Positions 29,116 through 36,284 of a DNA stretch of 64,000 nucleotides are shown one piece after another; position 1 is the stretch's first letter, and each line of letters begins with the position of its first letter. The DNA comes from Campylobacter sp. RM16192 (GTDB lineage: Bacteria > Campylobacterota > Campylobacteria > Campylobacterales > Campylobacteraceae): assembly GCF_004803855.2 (NCBI RefSeq), contig NZ_CP012552.1:1302001-1366000 (forward strand), read 5' to 3'. The notes under the pieces are model-generated. The model was not told the origin of the DNA. It did no database searches and saw only the letters and a list, made by a program, of their open reading frames with translations. A program made the translations under genes and the position numbers.

Positions 29116-29140
29116 TTACACATATCACATACACATAAAA
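29095..29140. repeat. 14-bp perfect inverted repeat at the integrase start
   Basis: TTTTATGTGTATGT (29095-29108) and ACATACACATAAAA (29127-29140) are perfect inverted copies, 18 bases apart, spanning the first codons and upstream region of the integrase remnant. The TATGTGTATG core recurs within the gene at 28779-28788 and, imperfectly, up to 28812. Candidate arm-type or regulatory sites. Confidence 0.6.
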
Positions 29141-29280
29141 GCATAATCCGATTATAATTTATTTGAAGTAAATTGATACTTAAAGAAGTGAGTTTAAGCG
29201 ATTAAAGTTCGTATTTAAGGTGTTTTTGTGAAGTGATTTGATGTGATTTGAAGCTTAAATATTACTTAAAAAGTATGTAA

Positions 29281-29357
29281 TGGTGGGTTCACCAGGACTC
29301 GAACCTGGGACCATCCGGTTATGAGCCGGATGCTCTAACCAACTGAGCTATGAACCC
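29281..29357 (-). tRNA. tRNA with CAU anticodon (elongator Met, or Ile2)
   Basis: 77 nt including encoded CCA. Acceptor stem GGGTTCA/TGAACCC with discriminator A; D arm TAGCTCAGTTGGTTAGAGC; anticodon stem ATCCGG/CCGGAT with loop CTCATAA; T arm with GGTTCGAGTCC. G1-C72 pairs and the anticodon stem lacks three G-C pairs, so it is not the initiator. Sequence alone does not separate elongator Met from lysidine-modified Ile2; Met is favoured slightly. It has its own promoter (29379-29384), and the integrase remnant lies downstream of its 3' end. Confidence 0.93.
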
Positions 29358-29378
29358 ATTAGCTAAATTGAAGTTGTG

Positions 29379-29384
29379 ATTATA
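29379..29384 (-). promoter_or_regulatory. -10 box of the tRNA gene
   Basis: Minus-strand TATAAT preceded by GTGA, 21 bases upstream of the first base of the tRNA. Confidence 0.65.
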
Positions 29385-29436
29385 TCACCTCAAAACTTAT
29401 TTATCGCTAAATTTTGATTTAAAATTTTAAAAAATG

Positions 29437-29442
29437 TATAAT
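29437..29442 (+). promoter_or_regulatory. -10 box of the sseB-like gene
   Basis: TATAAT preceded by TG (extended -10), 29 bases before the GTG start at 29472. Confidence 0.65.
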
Positions 29443-29471
29443 TTCTCAAAATTTTAAAAATAGAGGTAAAA

Positions 29472-29888
29472 GTGTCCGAAGTTTTAGTTAAATCAATGAA
29501 ACAATTTTTAGATAATCCAAGTAATAAAAACGAAAATGAGCTTATAAAAGAACTCAAGAAGGCAGAATTTATAGCGCCTGTTATTATAAATCAAGCCTTA
29601 GCAAAGCCTGACGGAAAAGCTGTCTATGAGGAAGAAGGTTCAAATATCAAATTTATTCTGCTTGAAGATGAAGAAAGTACTCTCAGCTATTTTCCAGCTT
29701 TTACAAGCAAAGAAGAAATGATGAAATGGAGAAGTGATAGCGAACAAGAAGTGTTAAATTTACAGCTTAAAAACTATCTTGCTATGCTAGAAGCCTCAAA
29801 AGAAAAATATGCAGGTATCGTTATAGACGCTTTCTCGTATAATCTAATATTAAATTGCGAAACAATTAAGCAAATTTGTGAAATTTGA
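29472..29888 (+). CDS. SseB-family protein
   Basis: 138 aa, cytoplasmic, no signal peptide. Resembles the SseB N-terminal domain family: ELIKELKKAEFIAPVIIN, IKFILLEDEESTLSYFPAFTSKEEM and the C-terminal YAGIVIDAFSYNLIL. The biochemical role of the family is unknown; some members are linked to serine sensitivity or type III chaperones, which says little here. Start is GTG preceded by AGAGGTAAAA at good spacing. It is a single-gene unit between a tRNA and a convergent DUF2130 gene, with a shared terminator hairpin at its end. Confidence 0.75.
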   Translation: MSEVLVKSMKQFLDNPSNKNENELIKELKKAEFIAPVIINQALAKPDGKAVYEEEGSNIKFILLEDEESTLSYFPAFTSKEEMMKWRSDSEQEVLNLQLKNYLAMLEASKEKYAGIVIDAFSYNLILNCETIKQICEI

Positions 29889-29901
29889 TCTCAAATTTCA
29901 C
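29878..29901. terminator. Bidirectional terminator between sseB-like and DUF2130 genes
   Basis: GTGAAATTTGA (29878-29888) pairs with TCAAATTTCAC (29891-29901), a perfect 11-bp palindrome that covers the stop codon of the first gene and the last codons of the second. Confidence 0.7.
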
Positions 29902-31148
29902 TCACTCTGCATTTCATCGCCATCATCAAATCCAAGCTCAAGCCTCTTTATCTCGCCGATAGCATTTCCAGCAATCCCTTTAATAGATCCAAACATCTCT
30001 ATGGCATTATCGCGAACTTTTTCTATCTGTTTTTCGCGACTCTTCCAAATTCGCTTCATCGCATTTTGCTCTTTTATGAGATCATCTTGCATTGAAGTAA
30101 AACCCTCTACAATGGCTTCAATTCGCATTTTAAACTCATTGCTAGTTAGATAGCTGTATAAAAGCTCGATTTTGCTACCTTGATTTTGACTCAAATTTTT
30201 AGCAAATTTTAGCTCAACCAAACCATTTCTAAGCACAAAGCTAAGCGCCTTAAACTCCTCATACGAACACACCCACACACCATCAACCAGCCCCAGTCGC
30301 TCCATATCTTTTGGTCTAGCTTCACTTACTAAAATTCCCACATCAGCACCGCTTGAGCGCATATCGGCTTTAAATTTCTCTATCCACTCATTTGAAAAGT
30401 TCTTGGTTCGCTTACTTTCATAATAAATTTTACCGCAGTTTTGCACCTCTCTGGTATTTACTATCTGCATGCAGTCAGCGCCGTTTGCACCCTTTTTAAC
30501 CTCTTCTATCACGTCAAGTGGGAATTTAAGCCTAAGCCACTCTTCTATCATAAGCTCTTGCACTTCGCCTTGAAGCTGTTGACTGCCCTGCTCTATCTTG
30601 CGCTGAGCCTCATTTAGCTGCTTTTTTAAAGCTTCCATCTGCTCATCTTTTTGACGAAATTTAAGCTCATTTTGAGATTCGATTAGCTTTTGAATTTTCT
30701 CTTTTTCCTGCGATAGTTTAGCGCTAAACTCAAGCTCAGCCTTGGCTTTTATACTAGATTCTAGCTCATCTTTTTCTCGTTTTAGTTTTTCTATCTCGAC
30801 AGTTTTTAAATTTAGCTCGCTAACTTGTCTAGATTTTGCCTCAAGCTCGACTTTAAGAGAGTTTATAAGGGTTAAATTTTCACTTTCAAATTTGCTTTTT
30901 AGTTCATTTTCAAGCTCTGTTTTTTTTAAATTTAAAGCATCTTGCAAGTTCTTTTCAAACTCTTTTTCCTTTTGTTTTAAAGCTTCAAAATGCGTTTTAT
31001 ACTCACTTCGCTTTACTTCAAGCTCTTTTTCAAATTCACGTTGCTGCAGAGCCATTTTTTGGTTAAATTCAAGTTCAAACTCTCTTTTGAGAGCTAAATT
31101 TACATCGATTTCATGACCGCAATTGGCGCATTTTATGCTATTTTTCAA
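29898..31148 (-). CDS. DUF2130 coiled-coil protein with PD-(D/E)XK nuclease-like domain
   Basis: 416 aa. The N-terminus has one CxxC (CANC, 7-10) suggestive of half a zinc ribbon. A long Glu/Lys-rich coiled coil fills about 20-200. The DUF2130 domain follows at about 200-385. In it, Asp225 (NGADCMQIV) and Glu244-x-Lys246 (YYESKRTKNF) with QxxK-like downstream helices match the active site of PD-(D/E)XK nucleases, the superfamily this DUF belongs to as I recall. The DNA target and role are unknown. TTG start, AAGG upstream, just 2 bases after the putP stop, so it may be co-transcribed with putP. Confidence 0.78.
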   Translation of the reverse strand: MKNSIKCANCGHEIDVNLALKREFELEFNQKMALQQREFEKELEVKRSEYKTHFEALKQKEKEFEKNLQDALNLKKTELENELKSKFESENLTLINSLKVELEAKSRQVSELNLKTVEIEKLKREKDELESSIKAKAELEFSAKLSQEKEKIQKLIESQNELKFRQKDEQMEALKKQLNEAQRKIEQGSQQLQGEVQELMIEEWLRLKFPLDVIEEVKKGANGADCMQIVNTREVQNCGKIYYESKRTKNFSNEWIEKFKADMRSSGADVGILVSEARPKDMERLGLVDGVWVCSYEEFKALSFVLRNGLVELKFAKNLSQNQGSKIELLYSYLTSNEFKMRIEAIVEGFTSMQDDLIKEQNAMKRIWKSREKQIEKVRDNAIEMFGSIKGIAGNAIGEIKRLELGFDDGDEMQSE

Positions 31149-31150
31149 AG

Positions 31151-32641
31151 CTAAAGCCTTGTTTTCATCTTTTCAAATTCATCTTGCACGATTTTACTAT
31201 TTGGCTCATTAGTCATCTTATCTATCGCATCACCCCATAAGCTAATAATTACTATAGCTATACTTGACGCGATAAATCCTGGTAAAATTTCATAAATTTC
31301 AGAGCTTAATCCAAGCATTATCCATATTATTACGGTAGCTCCACCTACTATCATGCCCGCAAGTGCGGCTAGCGCGCTCATTCTCTTCCAGTAAAGACTA
31401 AATAATATAACAGGACCAAAGCTGGCACCAAATCCAGCCCAAGCATTTCCAACTACGCTTAAAACGCTATCGTCTGAAAAAAATGCAATAAATGTTGCAG
31501 TAAGAGCTACAGCAACTACGGCATATCTACCAAAGGCTACCTGAACTTTTTCATCCAACTCTTTTTTATAAAATGCGAACACAAAATCCTTTGTTACAGA
31601 GCTTGCGCTTACTAGCAGCTGGCTTGAAATAGTACTCATGATCGCAGAAAGTACGGCAGAGATAATAACTCCTACTATAAATGGGTGAAAAAGCGTCTCT
31701 CCAAGCTTTAAAAATACGGTCTCAGGATCTTTTAGTGGAGCTCCTAATTGACTATAGTATACAAAACCTATAAGTCCACTCATCATAGCTCCTATTAGAC
31801 CCAAAGCCATCCAGCCTATACCGATTCTACGAGCTTGTGCAAGTTCGTCTGAACTTCTTATCGCCATAAAGCGCACTATGATATGAGGCTGACCAAAATA
31901 TCCAAGCCCCCAAGCCATAAGACCCAAAACGCTTAAAAAATTCTGATTATAAAATATATCAAGATGATTTTTACTATACTTGCTAATCTCGCTCCATAAA
32001 CTAGTGCCATCCGGCAAATTCAGATTAAAAAATGCGACAGTAGGCACCAAAACCAAAACCAAAAACATTAGCGTGCCCTGGAACGCGTCTGTTATGCAAA
32101 CAGCCTTAAATCCTCCAAAAAAAGTATAAAAAACAACTATAAAAAGTGTAAATATAGCACCTATCTTAAAATCAAGCCCGAAAAAACTCTCAAAGCTCTT
32201 TCCGCCAGCGATTATGCCGCTGCTAACATATAATGTAAAGAATACAAGAATAATCATTCCGGAAACTATTCTAAGTATCTTTGTGTTGTCTTTAAAGCGG
32301 TTTTCTAAAAAGTCAGGAATAGTGATACTATCACTAGCAACCTCGGTATATACACGAAGTCTTTTTGCTAAAAAGCGATAATTACAATAAGCTCCAATAG
32401 TAAGCCCTATAGCTATCCACGCATTGGCAAGCCCTGTAGCATAAAGCGCTCCAGGAAGCCCTAGCAGCATCCAACCGCTCATGTCACTAGCTCCTGCACT
32501 AAGAGCGGTCACAACGGGACCCAAGCGGCGATTATCCAGCAAATATTCGTTCATGCTGGCATTTTTGTCATAAGCATATCTACCAACTACAAGCAAAAAT
32601 CCAAAATATATAGCAATCGCAATATAAGCGCTAAACTCCAT
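31151..32641 (-). CDS. putP: Sodium/proline symporter PutP
   Basis: 496 aa sodium:solute symporter with about 13 transmembrane helices. PutP-type features are the early ALSAGASDMSGWMLLGLPGA loop, FFGGFKAVCITDAFQG, and ILSAIMSTISSQLLVSASSVTKD (sodium-site helix). It imports proline, a useful carbon source and osmolyte in Campylobacter. Orientation is divergent from the amino acid ABC transporter, with a 190-base AT-rich intergenic region that should carry both promoters. Confidence 0.93.
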   Translation of the reverse strand: MEFSAYIAIAIYFGFLLVVGRYAYDKNASMNEYLLDNRRLGPVVTALSAGASDMSGWMLLGLPGALYATGLANAWIAIGLTIGAYCNYRFLAKRLRVYTEVASDSITIPDFLENRFKDNTKILRIVSGMIILVFFTLYVSSGIIAGGKSFESFFGLDFKIGAIFTLFIVVFYTFFGGFKAVCITDAFQGTLMFLVLVLVPTVAFFNLNLPDGTSLWSEISKYSKNHLDIFYNQNFLSVLGLMAWGLGYFGQPHIIVRFMAIRSSDELAQARRIGIGWMALGLIGAMMSGLIGFVYYSQLGAPLKDPETVFLKLGETLFHPFIVGVIISAVLSAIMSTISSQLLVSASSVTKDFVFAFYKKELDEKVQVAFGRYAVVAVALTATFIAFFSDDSVLSVVGNAWAGFGASFGPVILFSLYWKRMSALAALAGMIVGGATVIIWIMLGLSSEIYEILPGFIASSIAIVIISLWGDAIDKMTNEPNSKIVQDEFEKMKTRL

Positions 32642-32790
32642 AAATAAAGCCCTTGTAATAAAATTTAAAAATAGTATAGTAGCATTTAATTTATTAAAAT
32701 TTAAAAAATATAGAGTATTTATTTAAAAATTTAAGTAGCCTCTCTTCGAAAAAGTAATCCAACTTAAGCAAAAAAATATTATTTTTTTTG

Positions 32791-32796
32791 TATATT
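32791..32796 (+). promoter_or_regulatory. Possible -10 box of the ABC transporter operon
   Basis: TATATT preceded by a T-rich run and G, 35 bases before the TTG start at 32832; AAGGTAAAA is the ribosome site. Not a perfect match. Confidence 0.4.
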
Positions 32797-32831
32797 CTAC
32801 GTTTTATGTTTCACTTTAAAAAGGTAAAAAA

Positions 32832-33539
32832 TTGAACGAGAGATTTTTTAAATTTTTATTCTTTATTTTTATAGTAGGATTTGGCACATACTACTTCTAC
32901 CCTACCGAAATGAACGAAATTCAACGTATGGCCTACCTTAAAAGCTACGGTGTAACCCTAGGTCTTGCATTAGGCGGAATTTTAATAGGAATAGCACTCG
33001 GTTTTACTCTAGCGTTTCTAAAATTTTTAAATATCAAAATTTTAAATTTTATAATCGATGAATATATAGATATATTGCGTGGAACGCCTATACTATTACA
33101 GCTTTTAATCTTTTCTGTAGTGATTTTCGCTACTTGGAGCGATAACTTTTACGTAGCCATAATAGCTCTTGGACTAAACAGCTCCGCATATGTAGCAGAA
33201 ATAGTAAGAGGCGGAGTAAATAGCGTAGATAAAGGCCAAATGGAAGCGGCTCGCGCAATGGGGCTAAACTATGGCATATCAATGAGAGAAGTAGTTTTCC
33301 CTCAGGCGACTAAAAATATCCTGCCGGCTCTTGCGAATGAATTTATCTCACTTTTTAAAGAGACATCGGTAGTTGGATTTATTAGCGTAGTTGATATTAC
33401 AATGCAGAGTAAAAGTCTGCAAGCCGTATTTTATAACCCAAGGCCAATAATTTTTACCGGAGTGGTTTATTACGTAAGCATTAAAACACTTTCATTCCTA
33501 GCCAAAAAACTTGAAGAGAGACTAAATAGAAATGATTGA
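32832..33539 (+). CDS. Polar amino acid ABC transporter permease (PaqP/GlnP type)
   Basis: 235 aa inner membrane permease of the His/Glu/Gln/Arg family, with about five transmembrane helices. Key motifs are DEYIDILRGTPILLQLLI, ALGLNSSAYVAEIVRGGV, and the EAA loop MEAARAMGLNYGISMREVVFPQA that docks on the ATPase. Only one permease gene is present, so a homodimer is likely, whereas I recall two permease genes in the C. jejuni paq cluster. TTG start with AAGGTAAAA. Overlaps the ATPase gene by 8 bases. Confidence 0.9.
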   Translation: MNERFFKFLFFIFIVGFGTYYFYPTEMNEIQRMAYLKSYGVTLGLALGGILIGIALGFTLAFLKFLNIKILNFIIDEYIDILRGTPILLQLLIFSVVIFATWSDNFYVAIIALGLNSSAYVAEIVRGGVNSVDKGQMEAARAMGLNYGISMREVVFPQATKNILPALANEFISLFKETSVVGFISVVDITMQSKSLQAVFYNPRPIIFTGVVYYVSIKTLSFLAKKLEERLNRND

Positions 33540-34260
33540 GATTAGAAATTTAAATAAAAATTACGGCGATCTGCAAGTTTTAAAAGATATAAATGTAGAT
33601 ATCAAACAAGGCGAAGTAATAGCCATAATAGGTCCTAGTGGCGGAGGTAAAAGTACATTTTTACGCTGCATAAACCGTCTTGAAGAACCAACAAGCGGGC
33701 ACATCAAGATAAACGGTGAAGATATACTAAGCAAAAAAGCAGATATTAATAAAATTCGCCAAAAAGTTAGTATGGTTTTTCAGCACTTTAATCTATTTGC
33801 AAACAAAAACGTTTTAGAAAATTTGACTTTAGCGCCTATAAAAACAGGTCTAATGAGTGAAGCGGATGCTGAAAAAAAAGCACTTGAGCTGCTTAAGAGC
33901 GTAGGATTAAGTGATAAAAAAGATGCATTTCCTCATAAGCTCTCAGGTGGTCAAAAGCAGCGTATAGCTATAGCTAGAGCTTTAGCTATGAATCCAGAGG
34001 TTATACTTTTTGATGAGCCCACATCTGCACTTGACCCTGAAATGATAGGCGAGGTGCTTGATATAATGAGAGATGTAGCCTCAAAGGGTATAACAATGCT
34101 TGTAGTTACCCACGAGATGGGATTTGCAAGAAATGTTGCCAATAGAATATTTTTCATGGATGGTGGTAAAATCACTGTGGATGATCAGCCTAAGAACGTA
34201 TTTGAAAATCCTCAAAATCAACGTTTAAAAGAATTTTTAAGTAAAGTTCTAAATCATTAA
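33532..34260 (+). CDS. Polar amino acid ABC transporter ATP-binding protein (PaqQ/GlnQ type)
   Basis: 242 aa ABC ATPase. Walker A GPSGGGKST, Q-loop FQHFNLFA, signature LSGGQKQRIAIARAL, Walker B VILFDEPTSALDP and switch His in VVTHEMG are intact. Best fit is the polar amino acid uptake group. Overlap with the permease gene and the substrate-binding protein 42 bases downstream define the transporter set. Confidence 0.93.
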   Translation: MIEIRNLNKNYGDLQVLKDINVDIKQGEVIAIIGPSGGGKSTFLRCINRLEEPTSGHIKINGEDILSKKADINKIRQKVSMVFQHFNLFANKNVLENLTLAPIKTGLMSEADAEKKALELLKSVGLSDKKDAFPHKLSGGQKQRIAIARALAMNPEVILFDEPTSALDPEMIGEVLDIMRDVASKGITMLVVTHEMGFARNVANRIFFMDGGKITVDDQPKNVFENPQNQRLKEFLSKVLNH

Positions 34261-34271
34261 ATTTATTGTAT

Positions 34272-34277
34272 TATAAT
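34272..34277 (+). promoter_or_regulatory. -10 box before the substrate-binding protein gene
   Basis: TATAAT in the 41-base gap after the ATPase gene, 24 bases before the ATG. It would give extra transcripts for the binding protein, which is needed in excess over the membrane parts. Confidence 0.55.
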
Positions 34278-34301
34278 TAAAAAATTTTAAAAGGAGTATG
34301 C

Positions 34302-35018
34302 ATGAAAAAATTGTTTGCTTTGTTTTTAGCGTGTTTTGTTTGGCTTGGAGCCACAGAACTTAAAATAGGTACAGCTGCTAACTATCCGCCATTTGAATTT
34401 ATAAATGATCAAAATAAAATTACTGGTTTTGATATAGATTTAGTTCAAGAATTATCAAAAAGAGTAGGATTTGAATATAAATTCGTAAATATGAGCTTTA
34501 ATGGAATCATTCCAGCTCTAAAAGCAGGCAAGATAGATGGTGTTGCAAGTGCCATGAGTGCTACTGACGAGAGAAGAAAATCTATTGATTTTACAAAATC
34601 TTACTATTCTACAGAAAATATATATCTGAAGAAAAAAAGCAACAATAAGATAACAGATAAAAAAAGCCTTAAAGGCAAGAAAATAGGCGTTCAATTAGGA
34701 ACAGTACAAGAGATTGCAGCAAAAGAAATAGATGGGGTAAAAGTAGTACCTGCAGAAGAAACAGTGCCACTAATCCTTGGTCTAAAAGCTGAAAAAATGG
34801 ATGCCGTAATACTTGATAGTTCTATTGGATACGGATATCTAAAGCAAAATCCTGATCTAATGGAATTTCACAAAGAGTCAGATGGAAGCGAAGGCTTTTC
34901 TATGGCATTTGATAAAGATAAACATAAAGAGTTTATAGAGAAGATAAATGTCGCTCTAGAAGATATTAAAAAAGACGGTACTTACGACAAGCTTTTAGAA
35001 AAATACGATCTTAAATAA
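34302..35018 (+). CDS. Periplasmic amino acid-binding protein of the ABC transporter
   Basis: 238 aa family 3 solute-binding protein. Signal peptide about 1-17 without lipobox Cys, so a soluble periplasmic protein. Domain markers: TAANYPPFEFIND, GFDIDLVQELSKRVG, FNGIIPALKAGKIDGVAS, and LKGKKIGVQLGTVQE. Ligand probably a polar amino acid (Gln, Glu, Asp, His or Arg); pocket residues do not let me choose. AAAAGGAG precedes the ATG. Its stop shares a base with the start of the next gene (TAATG). Confidence 0.9.
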   Translation: MKKLFALFLACFVWLGATELKIGTAANYPPFEFINDQNKITGFDIDLVQELSKRVGFEYKFVNMSFNGIIPALKAGKIDGVASAMSATDERRKSIDFTKSYYSTENIYLKKKSNNKITDKKSLKGKKIGVQLGTVQEIAAKEIDGVKVVPAEETVPLILGLKAEKMDAVILDSSIGYGYLKQNPDLMEFHKESDGSEGFSMAFDKDKHKEFIEKINVALEDIKKDGTYDKLLEKYDLK

Positions 35019-35647
35019 TGAATTTATGCGCAATTTTTAAACAGAGTTTTAAAGGTTGCGCAACCTTTGTATCTATATTCTTTATACTTCAAATTCAAGT
35101 TCTGGCCAAAGAAAGAGTAGTTGCTCTATTTACGGAGAAGATTGACGATACTTTTATTTTTAAAATAAATATTCTCAAAACAGCCCCTTGTAAGCTCTAT
35201 GGAATCGAGTTTTATGATGTTGAAAAATGCACAAAAGATAAAAAGCTAATTGAAGAATTTAATATCTTCTACAAAGATCAAATCTATAAATTTATTAAAC
35301 CAGGACAAAATTTCTATATATCATCCAATAAAAGCTTGGGAGATAGATGGCTCTGTAAAGTAAGCAATGAGAGTAAAATTTTAAATAAGACTCTCGTAAA
35401 ATATTCACTTGCAATACCAAAAACAAAAGAGTATAAAAAGATAAAGTTTGATAAAAAAAAGAGTGAAATCGAGAAGAAATTTCCTAAAATTTTTGAGTGC
35501 CTAAGCGGTAAAAAGTCTGAAACAAAAGAACAAGAAAAGCCAAAAGAAATAAACTCCACAAAAACATTAGAAGAAGAAAAGCCAAAGATCATAATAGAGT
35601 TTCGTAAGCAATTTGGAGAGGATTTTGGAAGGGATTTTGGCGAATGA
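35018..35647 (+). CDS. Secreted protein of unknown function, possible degenerate staphylococcal nuclease-like fold
   Basis: 209 aa. Signal peptide about 12-30. The mature part has three cysteines and a Lys/Glu-rich tail with the repeated GEDFGRDFGE ending. The middle resembles the order of landmarks in staphylococcal nuclease: YGIEFYDVEKC (61-71, like the LxGIDxPE strand), DRWLCKV (109-115, like DRYGRxLAYV) and LNKTLVKYSLA (122-132, like LNxxLVxxGLA). The catalytic Arg and Glu residues are not evident, so activity is doubtful. This is inference from pattern only. It is translationally coupled to the amino acid-binding protein (TAATG). Confidence 0.6.
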   Translation: MNLCAIFKQSFKGCATFVSIFFILQIQVLAKERVVALFTEKIDDTFIFKINILKTAPCKLYGIEFYDVEKCTKDKKLIEEFNIFYKDQIYKFIKPGQNFYISSNKSLGDRWLCKVSNESKILNKTLVKYSLAIPKTKEYKKIKFDKKKSEIEKKFPKIFECLSGKKSETKEQEKPKEINSTKTLEEEKPKIIIEFRKQFGEDFGRDFGE

Positions 35648-35676
35648 TATATGAAAATCAAACAAGGAAGTAATAT

Positions 35677-36279
35677 TTGTCTAAAATTTACGCTATCAGC
35701 GATGATATTTTAACTCCGGACGAGACTATCTTAGAGCAGGCTCGTGAAATTTTAGAGTGCGGGATAAAATATTTTCAGTATAGAAGCAAAAAAGCTTACA
35801 AAAACGAGAATTTAGCACGCGAGCTGCTAACGCTTTGCGATGATTTTGGAGCAAAATTTATAGTAAATGACGATGTGACTTTTGCTAAAAAAATCGGAGC
35901 AAAATGCGTTCATATCGGTAAAGATGACGGCGATATAAAAGCTGTGCGAGAAATTCTAGGCAAAGATGCGTTTATCGGTGCAAGCTGCTATAATGACATA
36001 AATTTAGCCATTAAGGCGCAAGACGCAGGAGCAAGCTACGTAGCGTTTGGTAGCGTTTTTTCAAGCCCTACAAAGCCTGCCGCGATAAGGTGCTCTTTTG
36101 AAACTATAATGCAAGCCAAAGAAATTTTAGATATACCCATCTGTGCAATCGGCGGCATAAACGCTCAAAACATAGATCAAATTTTATCTCTGGAAGTTGA
36201 TCTTATCGCTGTTATCTCAGCTCTTTATAGACCTGAGAGCATAAGCGAAAACTACAAAAACTTAAGCAGATTTTTGTAA
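35677..36279 (+). CDS. thiE: Thiamine-phosphate synthase family protein (ThiE)
   Basis: 200 aa TIM barrel joining hydroxymethylpyrimidine diphosphate to thiazole phosphate. Matches ThiE at YRSKKAYKNE (substrate site, Lys-rich), FIVNDDVTFAKKIGAKCVHIGKDDGD, GASCYND, YVAFGSVFSSPTKPAA and ICAIGGINAQN. TTG start with AAGGAAG at 35664-35670. No other thi gene is nearby; a TenI-like role cannot be fully excluded. Confidence 0.87.
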   Translation: MSKIYAISDDILTPDETILEQAREILECGIKYFQYRSKKAYKNENLARELLTLCDDFGAKFIVNDDVTFAKKIGAKCVHIGKDDGDIKAVREILGKDAFIGASCYNDINLAIKAQDAGASYVAFGSVFSSPTKPAAIRCSFETIMQAKEILDIPICAIGGINAQNIDQILSLEVDLIAVISALYRPESISENYKNLSRFL

Positions 36280-36284
36280 ATTTA

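Noticed and set aside
28251-29357. A direct repeat of the tRNA 3' end marking the far border of the island
   Set aside because: I looked between 27.3 and 29.3 kb and found no convincing copy of the tRNA 3' sequence; the right border has probably been deleted.
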